From Azophilus sp026709365 (GTDB lineage: Bacteria; Pseudomonadota; Gammaproteobacteria; Pseudomonadales; Azotimanducaceae), in contig OZ241345.1 in assembly GCA_965200175.1 (NCBI GenBank), positions 3,844,001 through 3,908,000 of the forward strand: DNA of 64,000 nt, given 5' to 3'. The notes beneath the pieces are model-generated. The model saw only the letters and a program-made list of their open reading frames with translations. It ran no database searches and was not told the DNA's origin. Shown here piece after piece: positions 1 to 8,650 of the stretch. Positions within the stretch are counted from its first letter, which is position 1. Every line of letters begins with the position of its first letter. Both the position numbers and the translations under genes were made by a program.

Positions 1-843
1 GACGCTGGCATCGACTGCGCGTTCGAGAGATTGGTCACCAATTCGGCCAAGGAACGCCTAACCGGCCACGAGGATTTGACCGATGCGCAAATCTGGGCAA
101 ACGCCCGCTCAAGCTACTACCGGACCCTGCTGGGGCGGGGGTTGGCCGCCTATGCGTCCAGCGGCGGTGAGCGCAATCCGCTGATGCTCGGCGCCATTGG
201 CTCCACCGACACCCATTTCGGCACGGCGGGCAAGGTGAGCAGCGACGACTTCTTCGGCGGCATCTCATCGCTATGGCTGACGGATGAGGAGCGTTTGGGC
301 GCATCGGGATACAATCCCGGCGGACTGGTCGCCGTGTGGGCCGCAGAGAACACGCGGGCGGCCATCTTCGATGCGCTCAAGGCGCGCTCCGCCTACGCCA
401 CCAGCGGACCACGCATCAGGCTGCGCTTCGGCGTGGGTGCTGCGAACGCCTGCGAGCAGGCCGCGCCGAAGTTCGCACCCTTCATGGGGGAGCTTCTGGA
501 CGGCGTTGAGTCGCCCACGTTCACCGTGCAAGCAGCCCGGGACCGGCAGCGGCTGGTCCGCGTGGACCTCATCAAGGGCAGTTTGGCGAATGGCGAGTAC
601 CGGGAACGGACGCTGGTGCTGGCGGACTTCGCTGAGGGCCGCGACACCTTGTGCGTCTCGTGGCGCGACCCAAACTACGATCCCGCCAGCCCCGCCTTCT
701 GGTATGCCCGTGTGCTGGAGCAGCCCACGCCGCGCTGGACCAAGCACCTATGCCAGCGCAGCGGGTTGTGTGACCAGTTTCCCGACCAGGACGTCATGGT
801 GCAGCAACGCGCTTGGTCCTCACCCATCTGGCGGCTGCCCTGA
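1..843 (+). CDS. DUF3604 family protein, C-terminal part
   Basis: The reading frame is open from the first base of the window, so this is the C-terminal 280 or so residues of a larger protein whose start lies upstream. The segment IGSTDTHFGTAGKV followed by an acidic-aromatic stretch is typical of the DUF3604 family, large proteins related to PHP-type metal-dependent hydrolases. The STDTH motif would contribute metal ligands. The substrate is unknown. The next gene (VOC protein) converges on it from the minus strand with only about 15 bp between the stops, so the two are separate units. Family assignment is from recalled motif similarity; function is not established. Confidence 0.8.
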   Translation, partial: DAGIDCAFERLVTNSAKERLTGHEDLTDAQIWANARSSYYRTLLGRGLAAYASSGGERNPLMLGAIGSTDTHFGTAGKVSSDDFFGGISSLWLTDEERLGASGYNPGGLVAVWAAENTRAAIFDALKARSAYATSGPRIRLRFGVGAANACEQAAPKFAPFMGELLDGVESPTFTVQAARDRQRLVRVDLIKGSLANGEYRERTLVLADFAEGRDTLCVSWRDPNYDPASPAFWYARVLEQPTPRWTKHLCQRSGLCDQFPDQDVMVQQRAWSSPIWRLP

Positions 844-858
844 GGGCGAGTCAACGGT

Positions 859-1398
859 TTAGTCAACGCTGACGGGCGCGATGTTCACGTCGCGCTCGTC
901 GAGTTCCCGAGTCCAGGCTGCGAACTCCAGCAAAATGCCGTCCGGATCCTTGAAGTAGATCGAGCGCACGAAGGTGCTTTCAGTGATCTCTGGGCTGGCG
1001 CCGAATGCGGAGTCATCGTGGTTCACCACTTCGGTGACATCGATGCCCGCCGCCTTGAGCTGGCGTTGATACGCCTCGATCCGCTCTTCGGGCACGTCAA
1101 AGGCGACATGGTTCATCGAGGCGTGGGCGGAAGTGATGTCCCCCCGGCCCACCAAGTCCGGAGCATGGGTGACCCCGGGCTGGCTGTCCCCGGCGTTCGG
1201 GAACCAAAAGAACGCCAAGGAATCGCCCTTGCCGATGTCGAAGAAGAAATGCTGGCCGGCGCCGTTGGGCAGTTCGATGGTCTTGGTCAACGGCATGCCG
1301 AGCACGCCGGAGTAGAAATCCACTGTCTTTTTCATGTCCCGGCAAACCAGCGCCAAGTGGTTGATGCCGCGGAGATCGAACTTTTCGTTGCCTGCCAT
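859..1398 (-). CDS. VOC family (glyoxalase/dioxygenase-like) protein
   Basis: A 179-residue protein of the vicinal oxygen chelate fold. It opens with RGINHLALVCRDMKKTVDFY, the usual first beta-alpha-beta-beta-beta module with a metal-ligand His, and has a second module with ASMNHVAFDVPEE and YFKDPDGILLEF, where the second His and the terminal Glu ligands normally sit. Such proteins bind a divalent metal and act as ring-cleavage dioxygenases, glyoxalases or isomerases; the substrate cannot be told from sequence. It ends just after the convergent DUF3604 gene. It may belong with the oxidoreductase remnant and hydrolases downstream as a small catabolic cluster, which is inference. Confidence 0.85.
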   Translation of the reverse strand: MAGNEKFDLRGINHLALVCRDMKKTVDFYSGVLGMPLTKTIELPNGAGQHFFFDIGKGDSLAFFWFPNAGDSQPGVTHAPDLVGRGDITSAHASMNHVAFDVPEERIEAYQRQLKAAGIDVTEVVNHDDSAFGASPEITESTFVRSIYFKDPDGILLEFAAWTRELDERDVNIAPVSVD

Positions 1399-1433
1399 GC
1401 CTGCTCTCCCATCAAGGCTTTGCCATCTCGGCG

Positions 1434-2078
1434 CTAATATCGTTGACTGCTGCGCTTGCTGTCAATGCGCGCCCGCGAAGCGGGCGCGGATGGAGTTTCG
1501 CTGCGCGAAACTCCGCGCGTGTTGGGTGGATCAGGTTCCGATATTTCCTGAACCCGCACATCCATGAGCAGGCGCTGCATCACGTCGGGCAATTGCGGTT
1601 GGTCCGCCTCCTTAAGCTCGGCCATGCGCTCGTAAACCGAAGCTGCGGCCTGATGAAAGCCGGCGGGCAAGCCGGCGGCCTCGAAGGTTGCGGCGATCTC
1701 AAGCATCTCCCCGGCGAACCGCCAAGCCTAGGGACTCACCGCCTGCGCGGAGCGCTCGGAGCGCTGCGCCAAGCCGGGTTGGGAGCGGGACCACTCAGTC
1801 AGCAGCGCATCGGTGACGCCCTCGGCCTCGGCCAGCGCGCGAACGGCCAGCAGCAGCGCGCTCGCTCCCTTGGTGTGGGCGGCATAGCACATCTTCAGCG
1901 CCTTGGCGCCGCCGGGGCGCTCGCCGAGAACCGCCGTTTCGATGAATCCCGCAGCAAGCCAATCCGCGGCAACGGCTGCGCGCAGGCCGGACAGGAACAG
2001 GCGGGTGCTGCCCGGCGAACGCGCCGGCGGTCCGACGATGCCGCCACCGACGTAGCGCTCGCCCAGCAAGTCCGCCAA
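1434..2078 (-). pseudogene. Broken 6-phosphogluconate-dehydrogenase-like oxidoreductase (DUF1932 domain)
   Basis: Two open segments on the minus strand, about 2078-1731 and 1727-1434, are in the same frame and separated by a single in-frame TAG at 1730-1728. Read through, they give the DUF1932 C-terminal domain of NAD(P)-dependent dehydrogenases of the 3-hydroxyisobutyrate dehydrogenase superfamily (ALKMCYAAHTKGASALLLAV, then AWRFAGEMLEIAATFEAAGL). The N-terminal Rossmann domain with the nucleotide-binding GxGxxG is missing, and a stop lies a few codons before residue 1. The 3' end runs into a copy of the dispersed hairpin repeat, which replaces the natural C-terminus. It is therefore truncated at both ends and interrupted. 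TAG read-through is possible in principle but unlikely given the missing N-terminus. Confidence 0.75.
1467..1560 (+). repeat. Dispersed double-hairpin repeat, copy 1
   Basis: Two adjacent hairpins, a GC-rich one (GCGCCCGC/GCGGGCGC) and then GGAGTTTCGC/GCGAAACTCC, followed by a conserved tail containing GGTTCCGATATTTCCTGA. The same layout recurs near 4.75, 30.4, 32.97, 37.04, 50.12 and 62.64 kb in either orientation, always outside intact genes. This copy forms the 3' end of the broken dehydrogenase above. Confidence 0.8.
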
Positions 2079-2104
2079 GCGGGCGCCGGTGGCCGGCTAT
2101 GGCA

Positions 2105-3544
2105 TTACAAGCGGTAGTCCAAGGGCGGTTCCCGGTCCCCCAGAAGCGCTTCGTACTCAAAGTGGGCGCCGCGCTTTTCCCGAAGCTCCGTCCAAGCCCG
2201 CTTGATGAGGCCGGCATCCTGGAACAGGTCGGTGGCAGTCAGCGCCAGTAGTTGCGCCGCCAGCAGCATGCCCTTGTGGCCAATGCTGGTGCCTCCCGCG
2301 GCCACGGCTTGCCAGGAGTGGGCCGGTGTTCCTGGCACCCAGGTGGCGGTGCGGAAACCCACGGTCGGCGCCGCCCAACTGACGTCGCCCACGTCGGTGG
2401 AGCCTCGGCCTTGGCGCAGGGCGAAGGGCTGGACGTGCGACTGCGCACCAAGCGGCAGGGCGGATTCGCCGAGGGTTGGGTGCAGGGTTTCGGCGAAGCG
2501 CTGCTCCTCGGGGCTGTAGGCGTAGCCGCCCAATCGGCGCAGGTTGGCGTCCACCAGACGCGCCAGGGTTTCGTTGGGCAGCACCGGGTAGTTGCCGTGC
2601 ATGACCTCGTAGGTCATCTGCGTACCCGTGCCCAGCGCCGCGGCCTGGGCGGCCTTGACCACCCGCTCGAACAACGCCTTGATGGTGGGCAGCTTCGGAT
2701 GACGCACGTAGTAATAGACCTCCGCGGACTCCGGCACAATGTTCGGCGCGTCGCCGCCATCGGTGATGACGTAGTGGATGCGGGAGTCCTCGGGGATGTG
2801 CTCGCGCATCAGGTTGACCATGAAGTTCATGGCCTCCACGCCATCCAAGGCCGAGCGGCCCCGTTCCGGGGCGGAGGCGGCATGGGCGGCAGCGCCCTGA
2901 AAGCGAAAGCGCCCCGACTTGTTGGCGGTGCTGGTGGCCGCGGACGCATCGTTGCGATCAGCTGGGTGCCAGTGCAGCACCACGTCCACATCGTCGAACA
3001 GCCCGGCCCGAACCATGTAAACCTTACCGGAGCCGCCCTCCTCAGCCGGCGTGCCATAGACCCGCACGGTGCCCGAGGCGCCGGTTGCCGCCAGCCAACG
3101 GGCGACCGCCACGCCCGCCGAAGCCGAGGCGGCGCCAAACAGGTGATGGCCGCAGGCGTGGCCCGGCATCCCCTCCGCAATGGGTTGCCGAACCGGCTTG
3201 GCGGCTTGGGAGAGCCCGGGCAGGGCATCGAACTCGGCGAGGATGCCGATCACCGGTGCGCCCTCGCCGTAAGTCGCCACAAAGGCCGTGGGGATGTCGG
3301 CGACGCCGCTCTCGACCTCGAATCCGGAGTCGGACAGGTAGCCCTGCAGGCGCCCGGAACTCTTGGTTTCCAAGTAGCCCAGTTCGGCGAACGCCCAAAT
3401 GTCGTCAGCCAAGGCAATGGACGCGGCGCGCTCGCTTTCCACCTCGGCCAGAACCTGCTGATCAGCAGCGGCCATCCCGGTGGCCAGCAGCAGCGCAGCC
3501 AGGCATCCAGCGACCCTCACCGCATTCGCCTGCTGGCGAGGCAT
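2105..3544 (-). CDS. M20-family amidohydrolase (AbgB-like), secreted
   Basis: About 479 residues from the ATG at 3544. That start overlaps the TGA of the upstream serine hydrolase (TGATG), which indicates translational coupling and excludes the longer upstream extension. The N-terminus RVAGCLAALLLATGMAAADQ is a signal peptide. The body has M20 metallopeptidase features: an ILAEFDALPGLSQ metal-binding strand, GHACGHHLFGAA, an EEGGSGK catalytic-base region and a central lid domain. It resembles the large subunit of p-aminobenzoyl-glutamate hydrolase (AbgB) and related amidohydrolases that split N-acyl amino acids. With the preceding beta-lactamase-fold hydrolase it probably forms a two-gene unit for degrading an amide or ester substrate outside the cytoplasm; the substrate is unknown. 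Confidence 0.85.
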   Translation of the reverse strand: MPRQQANAVRVAGCLAALLLATGMAAADQQVLAEVESERAASIALADDIWAFAELGYLETKSSGRLQGYLSDSGFEVESGVADIPTAFVATYGEGAPVIGILAEFDALPGLSQAAKPVRQPIAEGMPGHACGHHLFGAASASAGVAVARWLAATGASGTVRVYGTPAEEGGSGKVYMVRAGLFDDVDVVLHWHPADRNDASAATSTANKSGRFRFQGAAAHAASAPERGRSALDGVEAMNFMVNLMREHIPEDSRIHYVITDGGDAPNIVPESAEVYYYVRHPKLPTIKALFERVVKAAQAAALGTGTQMTYEVMHGNYPVLPNETLARLVDANLRRLGGYAYSPEEQRFAETLHPTLGESALPLGAQSHVQPFALRQGRGSTDVGDVSWAAPTVGFRTATWVPGTPAHSWQAVAAGGTSIGHKGMLLAAQLLALTATDLFQDAGLIKRAWTELREKRGAHFEYEALLGDREPPLDYRL

Positions 3545-4695
3545 CAGCAGGCGCACAAGGCGGCGATGCTGGAAATCGCTACCCCGCGCCGACCTTGGCG
3601 AATGGCGTGGCGGTCGTGGGTGCTGGTGCAATAGCCCAGCGACAGCCCGGTGGCAGGGTCCGCCCAAGCAAGCTGGCCGCCCGCCCCGTTGTGGCCGAAG
3701 GCTTCTGGCGAGTTGGTCTTGCCGAAACCGCGGAAACTGCGCTTCCCATCGCCGGCGACGATGATGCCGAGGCCGCGGTTGGCCGTCGTGCCCATGAGGT
3801 CGGCCATCTCGCCGGTGCGCACCCGGCGCGCGTCGCTGAGCATGGCGTCGCTCCAGACCCGCTGGCCCCTTAAGCCCCCGTGCAGCAGGCCTTGGTAGAA
3901 TAGGGCCAGTTCGGCAGCACTCATGAAGGCGCCGCCGCCGGGCACGCCGACCGTGCGCACTTCCGGGCGGTTGAAGCTCAGGATGGCGTCCTCGGTGACC
4001 TCGGTGACGGGCGGCGGCGGCAGGCCGAGATCCCGCCAGTCCTGGTCAGACATGACCTCGCCCGCATGTCCGCAGGGCACCGCCCGGCCTTGGGCGCTGT
4101 CGGGCAGGCCCACATGCAGGTCCTCCAAGCCCAAAGGTTCAGCGACGCGCTCCCGGACGAAGGACTGAAAGGACTGCCCGGCGCGGCGCTCAATGAGCTC
4201 CGCAATCACCCACATGCTCGACGAGGGGTGGTACTCAAAGCGGCTGCCGGGCGTCCAGTTGAGCTGCCATTGGGCGTAGCGTTCGCGGCGCCGGGCGGGG
4301 TCGTTCCAATCCAAGGGCCGAAAGGGCGCGGCGGGAAGGCCGGCGGTGTGGGTGAAGAGCTGGCCTACTCGGATCACGTCTTTGCCGTTGCTGGCGAATT
4401 CGGGAATGATGTCCGCCACGATTTCGCCTTCGTCCAAGCGGCCCTCCTCGATGAGAATCCAGGCGGCTGCCGAAGTCACCGCCTTGGTGGCCGAGAACAC
4501 GCAGAAGAGGCTCTCCTCCGAGGCGTCGCCGAAGGTGGCCAGCAGCGCCAGCTTGCCGTTGCGGGCCAACGCCACTTGAGCCGCTGACAACAGCCCGGCA
4601 TCGACCTCCCGACGCGCCCGGGCCAGCAGTTCGTCCACCTTGGCGGGGTTCAGCCCAGCCTCCGCGATGCCGCACTTGAGCGAATCTGGAACCAT
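3544..4695 (-). CDS. Serine hydrolase of the beta-lactamase/EstB fold
   Basis: A 383-residue protein of the class C beta-lactamase/penicillin-binding-protein-like esterase family. The catalytic SxxK is FSATKAV (Ser68, Lys71); a YHPSS segment near residue 155 occupies the place of the YxN/YxS motif, and HNGAGGQLAW near the C-terminus corresponds to the KTG-type strand. These proteins are usually esterases or peptidases rather than true antibiotic-resistance enzymes. No signal peptide is evident, so it is probably cytoplasmic. It is the first gene of a coupled pair with the M20 hydrolase. A dispersed repeat lies 60 bp upstream of its start. Confidence 0.85.
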   Translation of the reverse strand: MVPDSLKCGIAEAGLNPAKVDELLARARREVDAGLLSAAQVALARNGKLALLATFGDASEESLFCVFSATKAVTSAAAWILIEEGRLDEGEIVADIIPEFASNGKDVIRVGQLFTHTAGLPAAPFRPLDWNDPARRRERYAQWQLNWTPGSRFEYHPSSSMWVIAELIERRAGQSFQSFVRERVAEPLGLEDLHVGLPDSAQGRAVPCGHAGEVMSDQDWRDLGLPPPPVTEVTEDAILSFNRPEVRTVGVPGGGAFMSAAELALFYQGLLHGGLRGQRVWSDAMLSDARRVRTGEMADLMGTTANRGLGIIVAGDGKRSFRGFGKTNSPEAFGHNGAGGQLAWADPATGLSLGYCTSTHDRHAIRQGRRGVAISSIAALCAC

Positions 4696-4753
4696 GGAGC
4701 TCTCCGATTTGCTTGGGGGTGGGGATGTTGGCCCCGCCAGGAAATTAGTGCAA

Positions 4754-4838
4754 GCGCACCCGCTTCGCGGGTGCGTTGGAGTTTCGCTAACGCGAAACTC
4801 CGCTTAGGCCCGATTCCGAGACCTTTCTGAGCCCGCAT
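4754..4838 (+). repeat. Dispersed double-hairpin repeat, copy 2
   Basis: GCGCACCCGC/GCGGGTGCG hairpin, TT, then the GGAGTTTCGC/GCGAAACTCC hairpin, and the tail GATTCCGAGACCTTTCTGAG. It sits in the 315-bp gap between the divergent serine hydrolase and the cysteine-synthase-like gene. I see no other feature in that gap. Confidence 0.8.
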
Positions 4839-5010
4839 TTGTCGCGTAGGTCAGGTTCGATGGTTTCCCAACCCGAACAGTGTGCGTCGTCTGCGGCAAG
4901 TCAGCGGGAACTGGTGCGTTGGTTGCCGTTTTGCAAAATGCGGCTCCGCCGACGCAATGGCGCCAGCCAAGCAAGTTAGACTTGGCGTTTTTGTTCAGCG
5001 GACATTCTCC

Positions 5011-5991
5011 ATGGAGATTAGGGAAGGCTTCGTCGGAAGCGTCGGCAACACGCCGCTCATTCGCATGGCGGCGCTCAGCGAAGCCACCGGCTGCGAGATT
5101 CTGGGCAAGGCGGAGTTCCTTAATCCCGGCGGCTCGATCAAGGACCGGGCCGCGTTATGGATGGTGCGCGAGCACGAGCGGAGCGGAGCGTTGCGGCCGG
5201 GCGGCACAGTGGTGGAGGGCACCGCCGGCAACACCGGCATCGGCCTCGCCCATGTTTGCAATGAGCGCGGCTACCCCTGCGTCATCTACATGCCGGACAA
5301 CCAGTCCCCGGAAAAGGTGGCCATCCTGAAAACCCTCGGCGCCGAAGTGCGGGTGGTGCCCACGGTGCCCTACCGGGACGAGATGAACTACCAGAAGCAG
5401 GCCGGGCGCTACGCCGATGCCCTGCCGAACGCCGTCTGGGCCAATCAATTCGACAACCTGGCCAACCGGCTGGCGCACTACGAATCCACCGGCCCGGAAA
5501 TCTGGGCGCAGACCGGCGGCGCGATAGACGCCTTCACCTGCTCGGTGGGCACCGGCGGCACCCTGGCAGGCGTCTCCCGCTACCTAAAGGAGCGCCGGCC
5601 GGACATCGAGGTGGTGCTGGCCGACCCCCACGGCAGCGCCCTGTACAACTGGGTGACCACCGGTGAGGCCACCATGACGCCCGGTCCGTCGATCACCGAG
5701 GGCATCGGCAACAGCCGGGTCACGGACAACTTGGCAGGCACCGAAATAGACGATGCGTTGCAGTTCGACGACCAGCAGATGGTGGCGATGGTCCATGGCC
5801 AGCTGCGCAGCCAAGGTTGGTTCTTCGGCTCCAGCACCGGCATCAATCTGTGCGCCGCCGTGGAAATCGCCAAGCGCCTTGGCCCCGGCCACACCATCGT
5901 CACGGTGCTCACCGACACCGGCCACAAGTACCAATCCAGCCTCTACAACCCGGAATTCCTCGCCGAGCGCGGCCTGCGCATCGATCCATAG
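5011..5991 (+). CDS. Cysteine synthase family PLP enzyme
   Basis: A 326-residue fold-type II PLP enzyme. The start chosen is the ATG at 5011 because the protein family begins with EGFVGSVGNTPLIRM at the extreme N-terminus; upstream in-frame codons lack family sequence. The PLP lysine is in NPGGSIKDRAA (Lys44), the phosphate loop is CSVGTGGTLAG, and EGTAGNTGIGLAHV is the substrate-binding loop. It matches cysteine synthase A/B-type enzymes that replace O-acetyl (or O-phospho) of serine with sulfide, but paralogues act on other beta-substituted amino acids, and the active-site asparagine loop reads TAGNTG as in CysK. No sulfur-assimilation neighbours are present, so a specialised role is possible. 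Confidence 0.85.
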   Translation: MEIREGFVGSVGNTPLIRMAALSEATGCEILGKAEFLNPGGSIKDRAALWMVREHERSGALRPGGTVVEGTAGNTGIGLAHVCNERGYPCVIYMPDNQSPEKVAILKTLGAEVRVVPTVPYRDEMNYQKQAGRYADALPNAVWANQFDNLANRLAHYESTGPEIWAQTGGAIDAFTCSVGTGGTLAGVSRYLKERRPDIEVVLADPHGSALYNWVTTGEATMTPGPSITEGIGNSRVTDNLAGTEIDDALQFDDQQMVAMVHGQLRSQGWFFGSSTGINLCAAVEIAKRLGPGHTIVTVLTDTGHKYQSSLYNPEFLAERGLRIDP

Positions 5992-6269
5992 GGTAGCGGC
6001 TCGGTTTGACTTTGGCTGTGCTTGAGCCGCTGGCGCCCTGAGAAGCGCCACTGCGAGTGCAGGATGCCCGCTCCGGGGCGAAATGCCCGCCTCAGCCGAG
6101 ATCCCCGGATAAGGGCGTCCCGCCCTAGACCATCCATAGCGGACGGTCAAGCGCCAAGCCATGAATGTGGGACATTGGCCTGAAAAACTGGGGGAGCCGT
6201 AGTACAGACGAACCGCTTACAAACTGGACAATAGTGCTGGACCTCATCCACAATGCCAAGGAAATGTCC

Positions 6270-6653
6270 ATGAAGCACCAGTTCATCACCACCGTCGCCA
6301 CCATCCTCATGGTCGGCATCACCACCGTCGGGGTCAACCTTGCCGTCATCAGCGCGATGGGGGAGGCCAACGACGTCCGCTTCGCCCAAATCGACGCCCG
6401 ATTCGCACAAGTTGACGCCCGGTTCGAGCAGGTTGACGCCCGGTTCGAGCAGGTTGACGCCCGATTCGAGCGTATGGACCGCCGCATGGACCAGATGGAG
6501 GTGCGCATCGAATCGCTGGAGCGGCGGGTGGAAGATGGGTTCCGGGAGATGAGCGTGGCCATCGCCCGATTGGAGGGACTGATCCAAGGTCTCCGCGGCG
6601 CGTCCCAAGCTGCCTCCGGCCCCCGACCCCCGCAGCCCGATCATCCGACCTGA
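6270..6653 (+). CDS. Small membrane-anchored coiled-coil protein with 7-residue repeats
   Basis: About 127 residues. I prefer the ATG at 6270 over that at 6264 because an AAGGAA ribosome-binding sequence lies about seven bases before it. Residues ~4-26 form one hydrophobic membrane segment; then come five consecutive 7-residue units of the type DARFEQV, continuing into RMDRRMDQMEVRIESLERRVEDGF, a regular heptad pattern predicting a long parallel coiled coil. The C-terminal tail is proline-rich. Proteins of this design are common, short and of unknown function. The DNA of the repeats is nearly identical, so the unit number may vary between strains. No operon partner is evident. Confidence 0.7.
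   Translation: MKHQFITTVATILMVGITTVGVNLAVISAMGEANDVRFAQIDARFAQVDARFEQVDARFEQVDARFERMDRRMDQMEVRIESLERRVEDGFREMSVAIARLEGLIQGLRGASQAASGPRPPQPDHPT
6372..6476 (+). repeat. Five tandem 21-bp coding repeats
   Basis: Units at 6372, 6393, 6414, 6435 and 6456, each 21 bp (GAC GCC CGG TTC GAG CAG GTT and variants). The third and fourth units are identical. They encode the coiled-coil heptads of the membrane protein. Confidence 0.85.
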
Positions 6654-6688
6654 CTCGCTAGCTGCGGAACAGCAGGGGCCTTCCGAAA

Positions 6689-6780
6689 TCAGCGGCCGGA
6701 AAACACCGGCTGCCGCTTCTCCACCAAGGCCTGTGCCGCGTTGCGGTGATCCTCGGTGGATTGAAGTTCCTCGGGCCGAG
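6689..6780 (-). pseudogene. Enoyl-CoA hydratase C-terminal remnant
   Basis: On the minus strand the frame ending at TGA 6691-6689 reads LQSTEDHRNAAQALVEKRQ then PVFSGR, the characteristic last 25-30 residues of enoyl-CoA hydratase/isomerase family proteins (usually S/TEDxxEAxxAFxEKRxPxFxGR). Nothing of the upstream 230 residues remains: homology stops near 6780 at a small palindrome (GAGGGC..GCCCTC, 6778-6794). It is a fragment with no start codon. Confidence 0.6.
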
Positions 6781-6822
6781 GGCATCTTGCCCTCGATCTA
6801 AAACCGGGCATTGACGAGTTGC

Positions 6823-7686
6823 TCAATCCGCGCCCGCCAAACGGGTCCGTGCGGCGGCAACCGGCAGCCCCGCCACATCTGCGCGAATGCGGAAAACCGC
6901 CCCGGCGCGATCGCTTTGGCTGCCCTCGGAGCCCGAAACGATGTACAGGTCGCGCCGGTCAGCACCGCCAAAGCATACGCTCGTACACATGGGCTGCGGA
7001 ATCTCGATGAAGTCCTGACGCACCCCGGAAGCGGAGTAAACGCCCACGCCGTTGCCCCCGGCCAAAGCCACCCAAACCGCCCCATCCTCGGAAACGGCCA
7101 AGCCGTCCGGCGACCCGTCGTCGGTCTTAACGAACACGCGCTTCTCGCCCAACGCCCCATCGGCGGCGACGCTGTAGCAGAAGACCGTTTGGCGGCGGGA
7201 GTCAGAGTGGTACAAAGTGGCTCCGTCGGGGGAAAAGCCGAGGCCGTTGGTGAGCTGAACATCGCGCGCCACCACGCGGGCCGAACCATCCAGGTCAACC
7301 AAGTAAAGATCGCCCGCCCGCGGCTCGCGGCCATCATCAAAAACCGGGCTGGCCCCCAAAGCGCCCGCGTAAACGCGCCCGGCGGCATCGGTGGTGAGGT
7401 CATTGAAGCCAATGACGCCTGCGGGCTCATCCTGCTCCAGCACGGTGACCGTGGCGCCCCCGGAAAACGGCTTGAAGGACAGGTTCCGGCCACTGACGAT
7501 CAAGCCGCCCGCCTCATGCAGCGCCATGCCGCCAATGCCCCGGCGGTGCTCGAACACCGTCTCCACGGCACCTTTCGGATTCAGCCGGAAGACGCCGCCG
7601 AACAGCACGTCGCTGAACAGCAGCCCCTTGCCGTCCTCCCACACCGGCCCCTCGATGAGGCCGTAGCCTTGCGCTAGTTGGTCCAT
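6823..7686 (-). CDS. SMP-30/gluconolactonase/LRE family lactonase
   Basis: A 287-residue six-bladed beta-propeller protein. Diagnostic segments are GLIEGPVWEDG near the N-terminus (metal-binding Glu), IGFNDLTTDAAGRVYAG, VQLTNGLGFSPDGATLYH (Asn ligand) and DGSPDGLAVSEDGAVWVAL (Asp ligand). The four metal ligands expected of SMP-30-type calcium/zinc lactonases appear to be present. Members hydrolyse sugar lactones such as gluconolactone; the exact substrate is unknown. It is a stand-alone minus-strand gene with no obvious pathway partner nearby. Confidence 0.85.
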   Translation of the reverse strand: MDQLAQGYGLIEGPVWEDGKGLLFSDVLFGGVFRLNPKGAVETVFEHRRGIGGMALHEAGGLIVSGRNLSFKPFSGGATVTVLEQDEPAGVIGFNDLTTDAAGRVYAGALGASPVFDDGREPRAGDLYLVDLDGSARVVARDVQLTNGLGFSPDGATLYHSDSRRQTVFCYSVAADGALGEKRVFVKTDDGSPDGLAVSEDGAVWVALAGGNGVGVYSASGVRQDFIEIPQPMCTSVCFGGADRRDLYIVSGSEGSQSDRAGAVFRIRADVAGLPVAAARTRLAGAD

Positions 7687-7689
7687 GAC

Positions 7690-8215
7690 CGCTCCTGTTT
7701 TGGGGTAGTTTACTCAACCTCGGGCTTGGGTTTGCTCAAGAGCTCGGTTGCCCTGCCGCAGAGCCGATCGAAAGTGAACCGGATGTTGAGTAGCAGCGAG
7801 ACGCTACGACAAGTAAGTCCGCAGTTCAACTCGAGGAGGTGAATCGATGACGAGGAAGGAACGACGAATCCCTTGCGGGCATGTCGCCGAGTGCGCACAC
7901 TAAGTACTCGACCCTCAAGCACTTTTCGCTGTTCAGTGCCGAGCGGCAGCGGTCCTAGGACCGCGCCGCTGCGCAAGAATGCTACCACAGGCACACCCGG
8001 CAATTACCTCATACCGGAAGTCAGCACTTCAAAATTGCGCTAATCCGACGATCCTGCGGTTATCACCCGGAAAACGGTATTGCACCAATGCGCGCCTACC
8101 GAGAATCTGGACGATTCGCACAAGACACTTCAAGCCGGTCGAATCGACAAGGCGCAAGTCCTCGTCAAGCATGAAGTGGACAGGCTGGGACTTGCCTTCG
8201 TTTGAGGCGGCGCAT
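7690..8215. other. Gene-poor stretch with no recognised feature
   Basis: About 520 bp between the lactonase and hicB. Open frames exist on both strands (for example minus-strand frames at 8003-7710 and 8364-8029) but none gives a family I recognise. A strong AGGAGGTGA ribosome-binding sequence at about 7833 precedes a 17-codon plus-strand frame starting ATG 7847, which could be the relic of a gene start. I assign nothing here. Confidence 0.4.
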
Positions 8216-8218
8216 ACG

Positions 8219-8437
8219 TCACCCTGCCGCCGCAATTTCCACGACAGCCGCAGTGCATCGCGAATCCGGCACTGCCTCCTGGTGCTCGCGCAGGCTCTCA
8301 ATATGAAAGGCGATGGCCGCGCGCATCTCTCTAACCACATCCTCACGGGTGGCTCCAGTGGCAACGCATCCGGGAAGGTCGGGCGCGTAGGCGGAGAAGT
8401 TCCTCGGCATCTGCTCGATTACGATGGTGTACTTCAT
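8219..8437 (-). CDS. hicB: HicB-type antitoxin
   Basis: A 72-residue HicB-like protein: MKYTIVIEQMPRNFSAYAPD then LPGCVATGATREDVVREMRA, the partially degraded RNase-H-like fold typical of short HicB antitoxins, with no added DNA-binding domain. It begins 7 bp after the end of the hicA frame, so toxin and antitoxin would be co-transcribed with the toxin first, the normal HicAB order. HicB neutralises the HicA mRNA interferase by blocking its active-site His. Its partner here carries an in-frame stop, so the antitoxin may be maintained without, or with a shortened, toxin. Confidence 0.8.
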   Translation of the reverse strand: MKYTIVIEQMPRNFSAYAPDLPGCVATGATREDVVREMRAAIAFHIESLREHQEAVPDSRCTAAVVEIAAAG

Positions 8438-8444
8438 GGTCCAT

Positions 8445-8650
8445 TCACTCCTTCAGTTGGGCCTGCTTCTTGATGCTGTTTCAAGTGCCGCGGGCAAGGT
8501 CGTCGCTGCGCTTCCCCGCGACCGTCACCGTGCCAGGCTTTTCCGGATGGCGAAACTGGCGGTGGCTGCCCCGCATTCGGACTTGACGCCATCCCTGTCT
8601 CTCCAATGCGAGAATCGCACGTCGGACGGTAACCGAGCCGCCACCGTCGC

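Noticed and set aside
2252..3634. A 460-codon plus-strand frame opposite the M20 hydrolase
   Set aside because: Antisense shadow; the M20 frame carries a signal peptide and metal-site motifs, this one has none.
5995..6031. Inverted repeat AGCGGCTC/GAGCCGCT after the cysteine-synthase-like gene
   Set aside because: The loop is 21 bases and no T-run follows, so it does not qualify as an intrinsic terminator.
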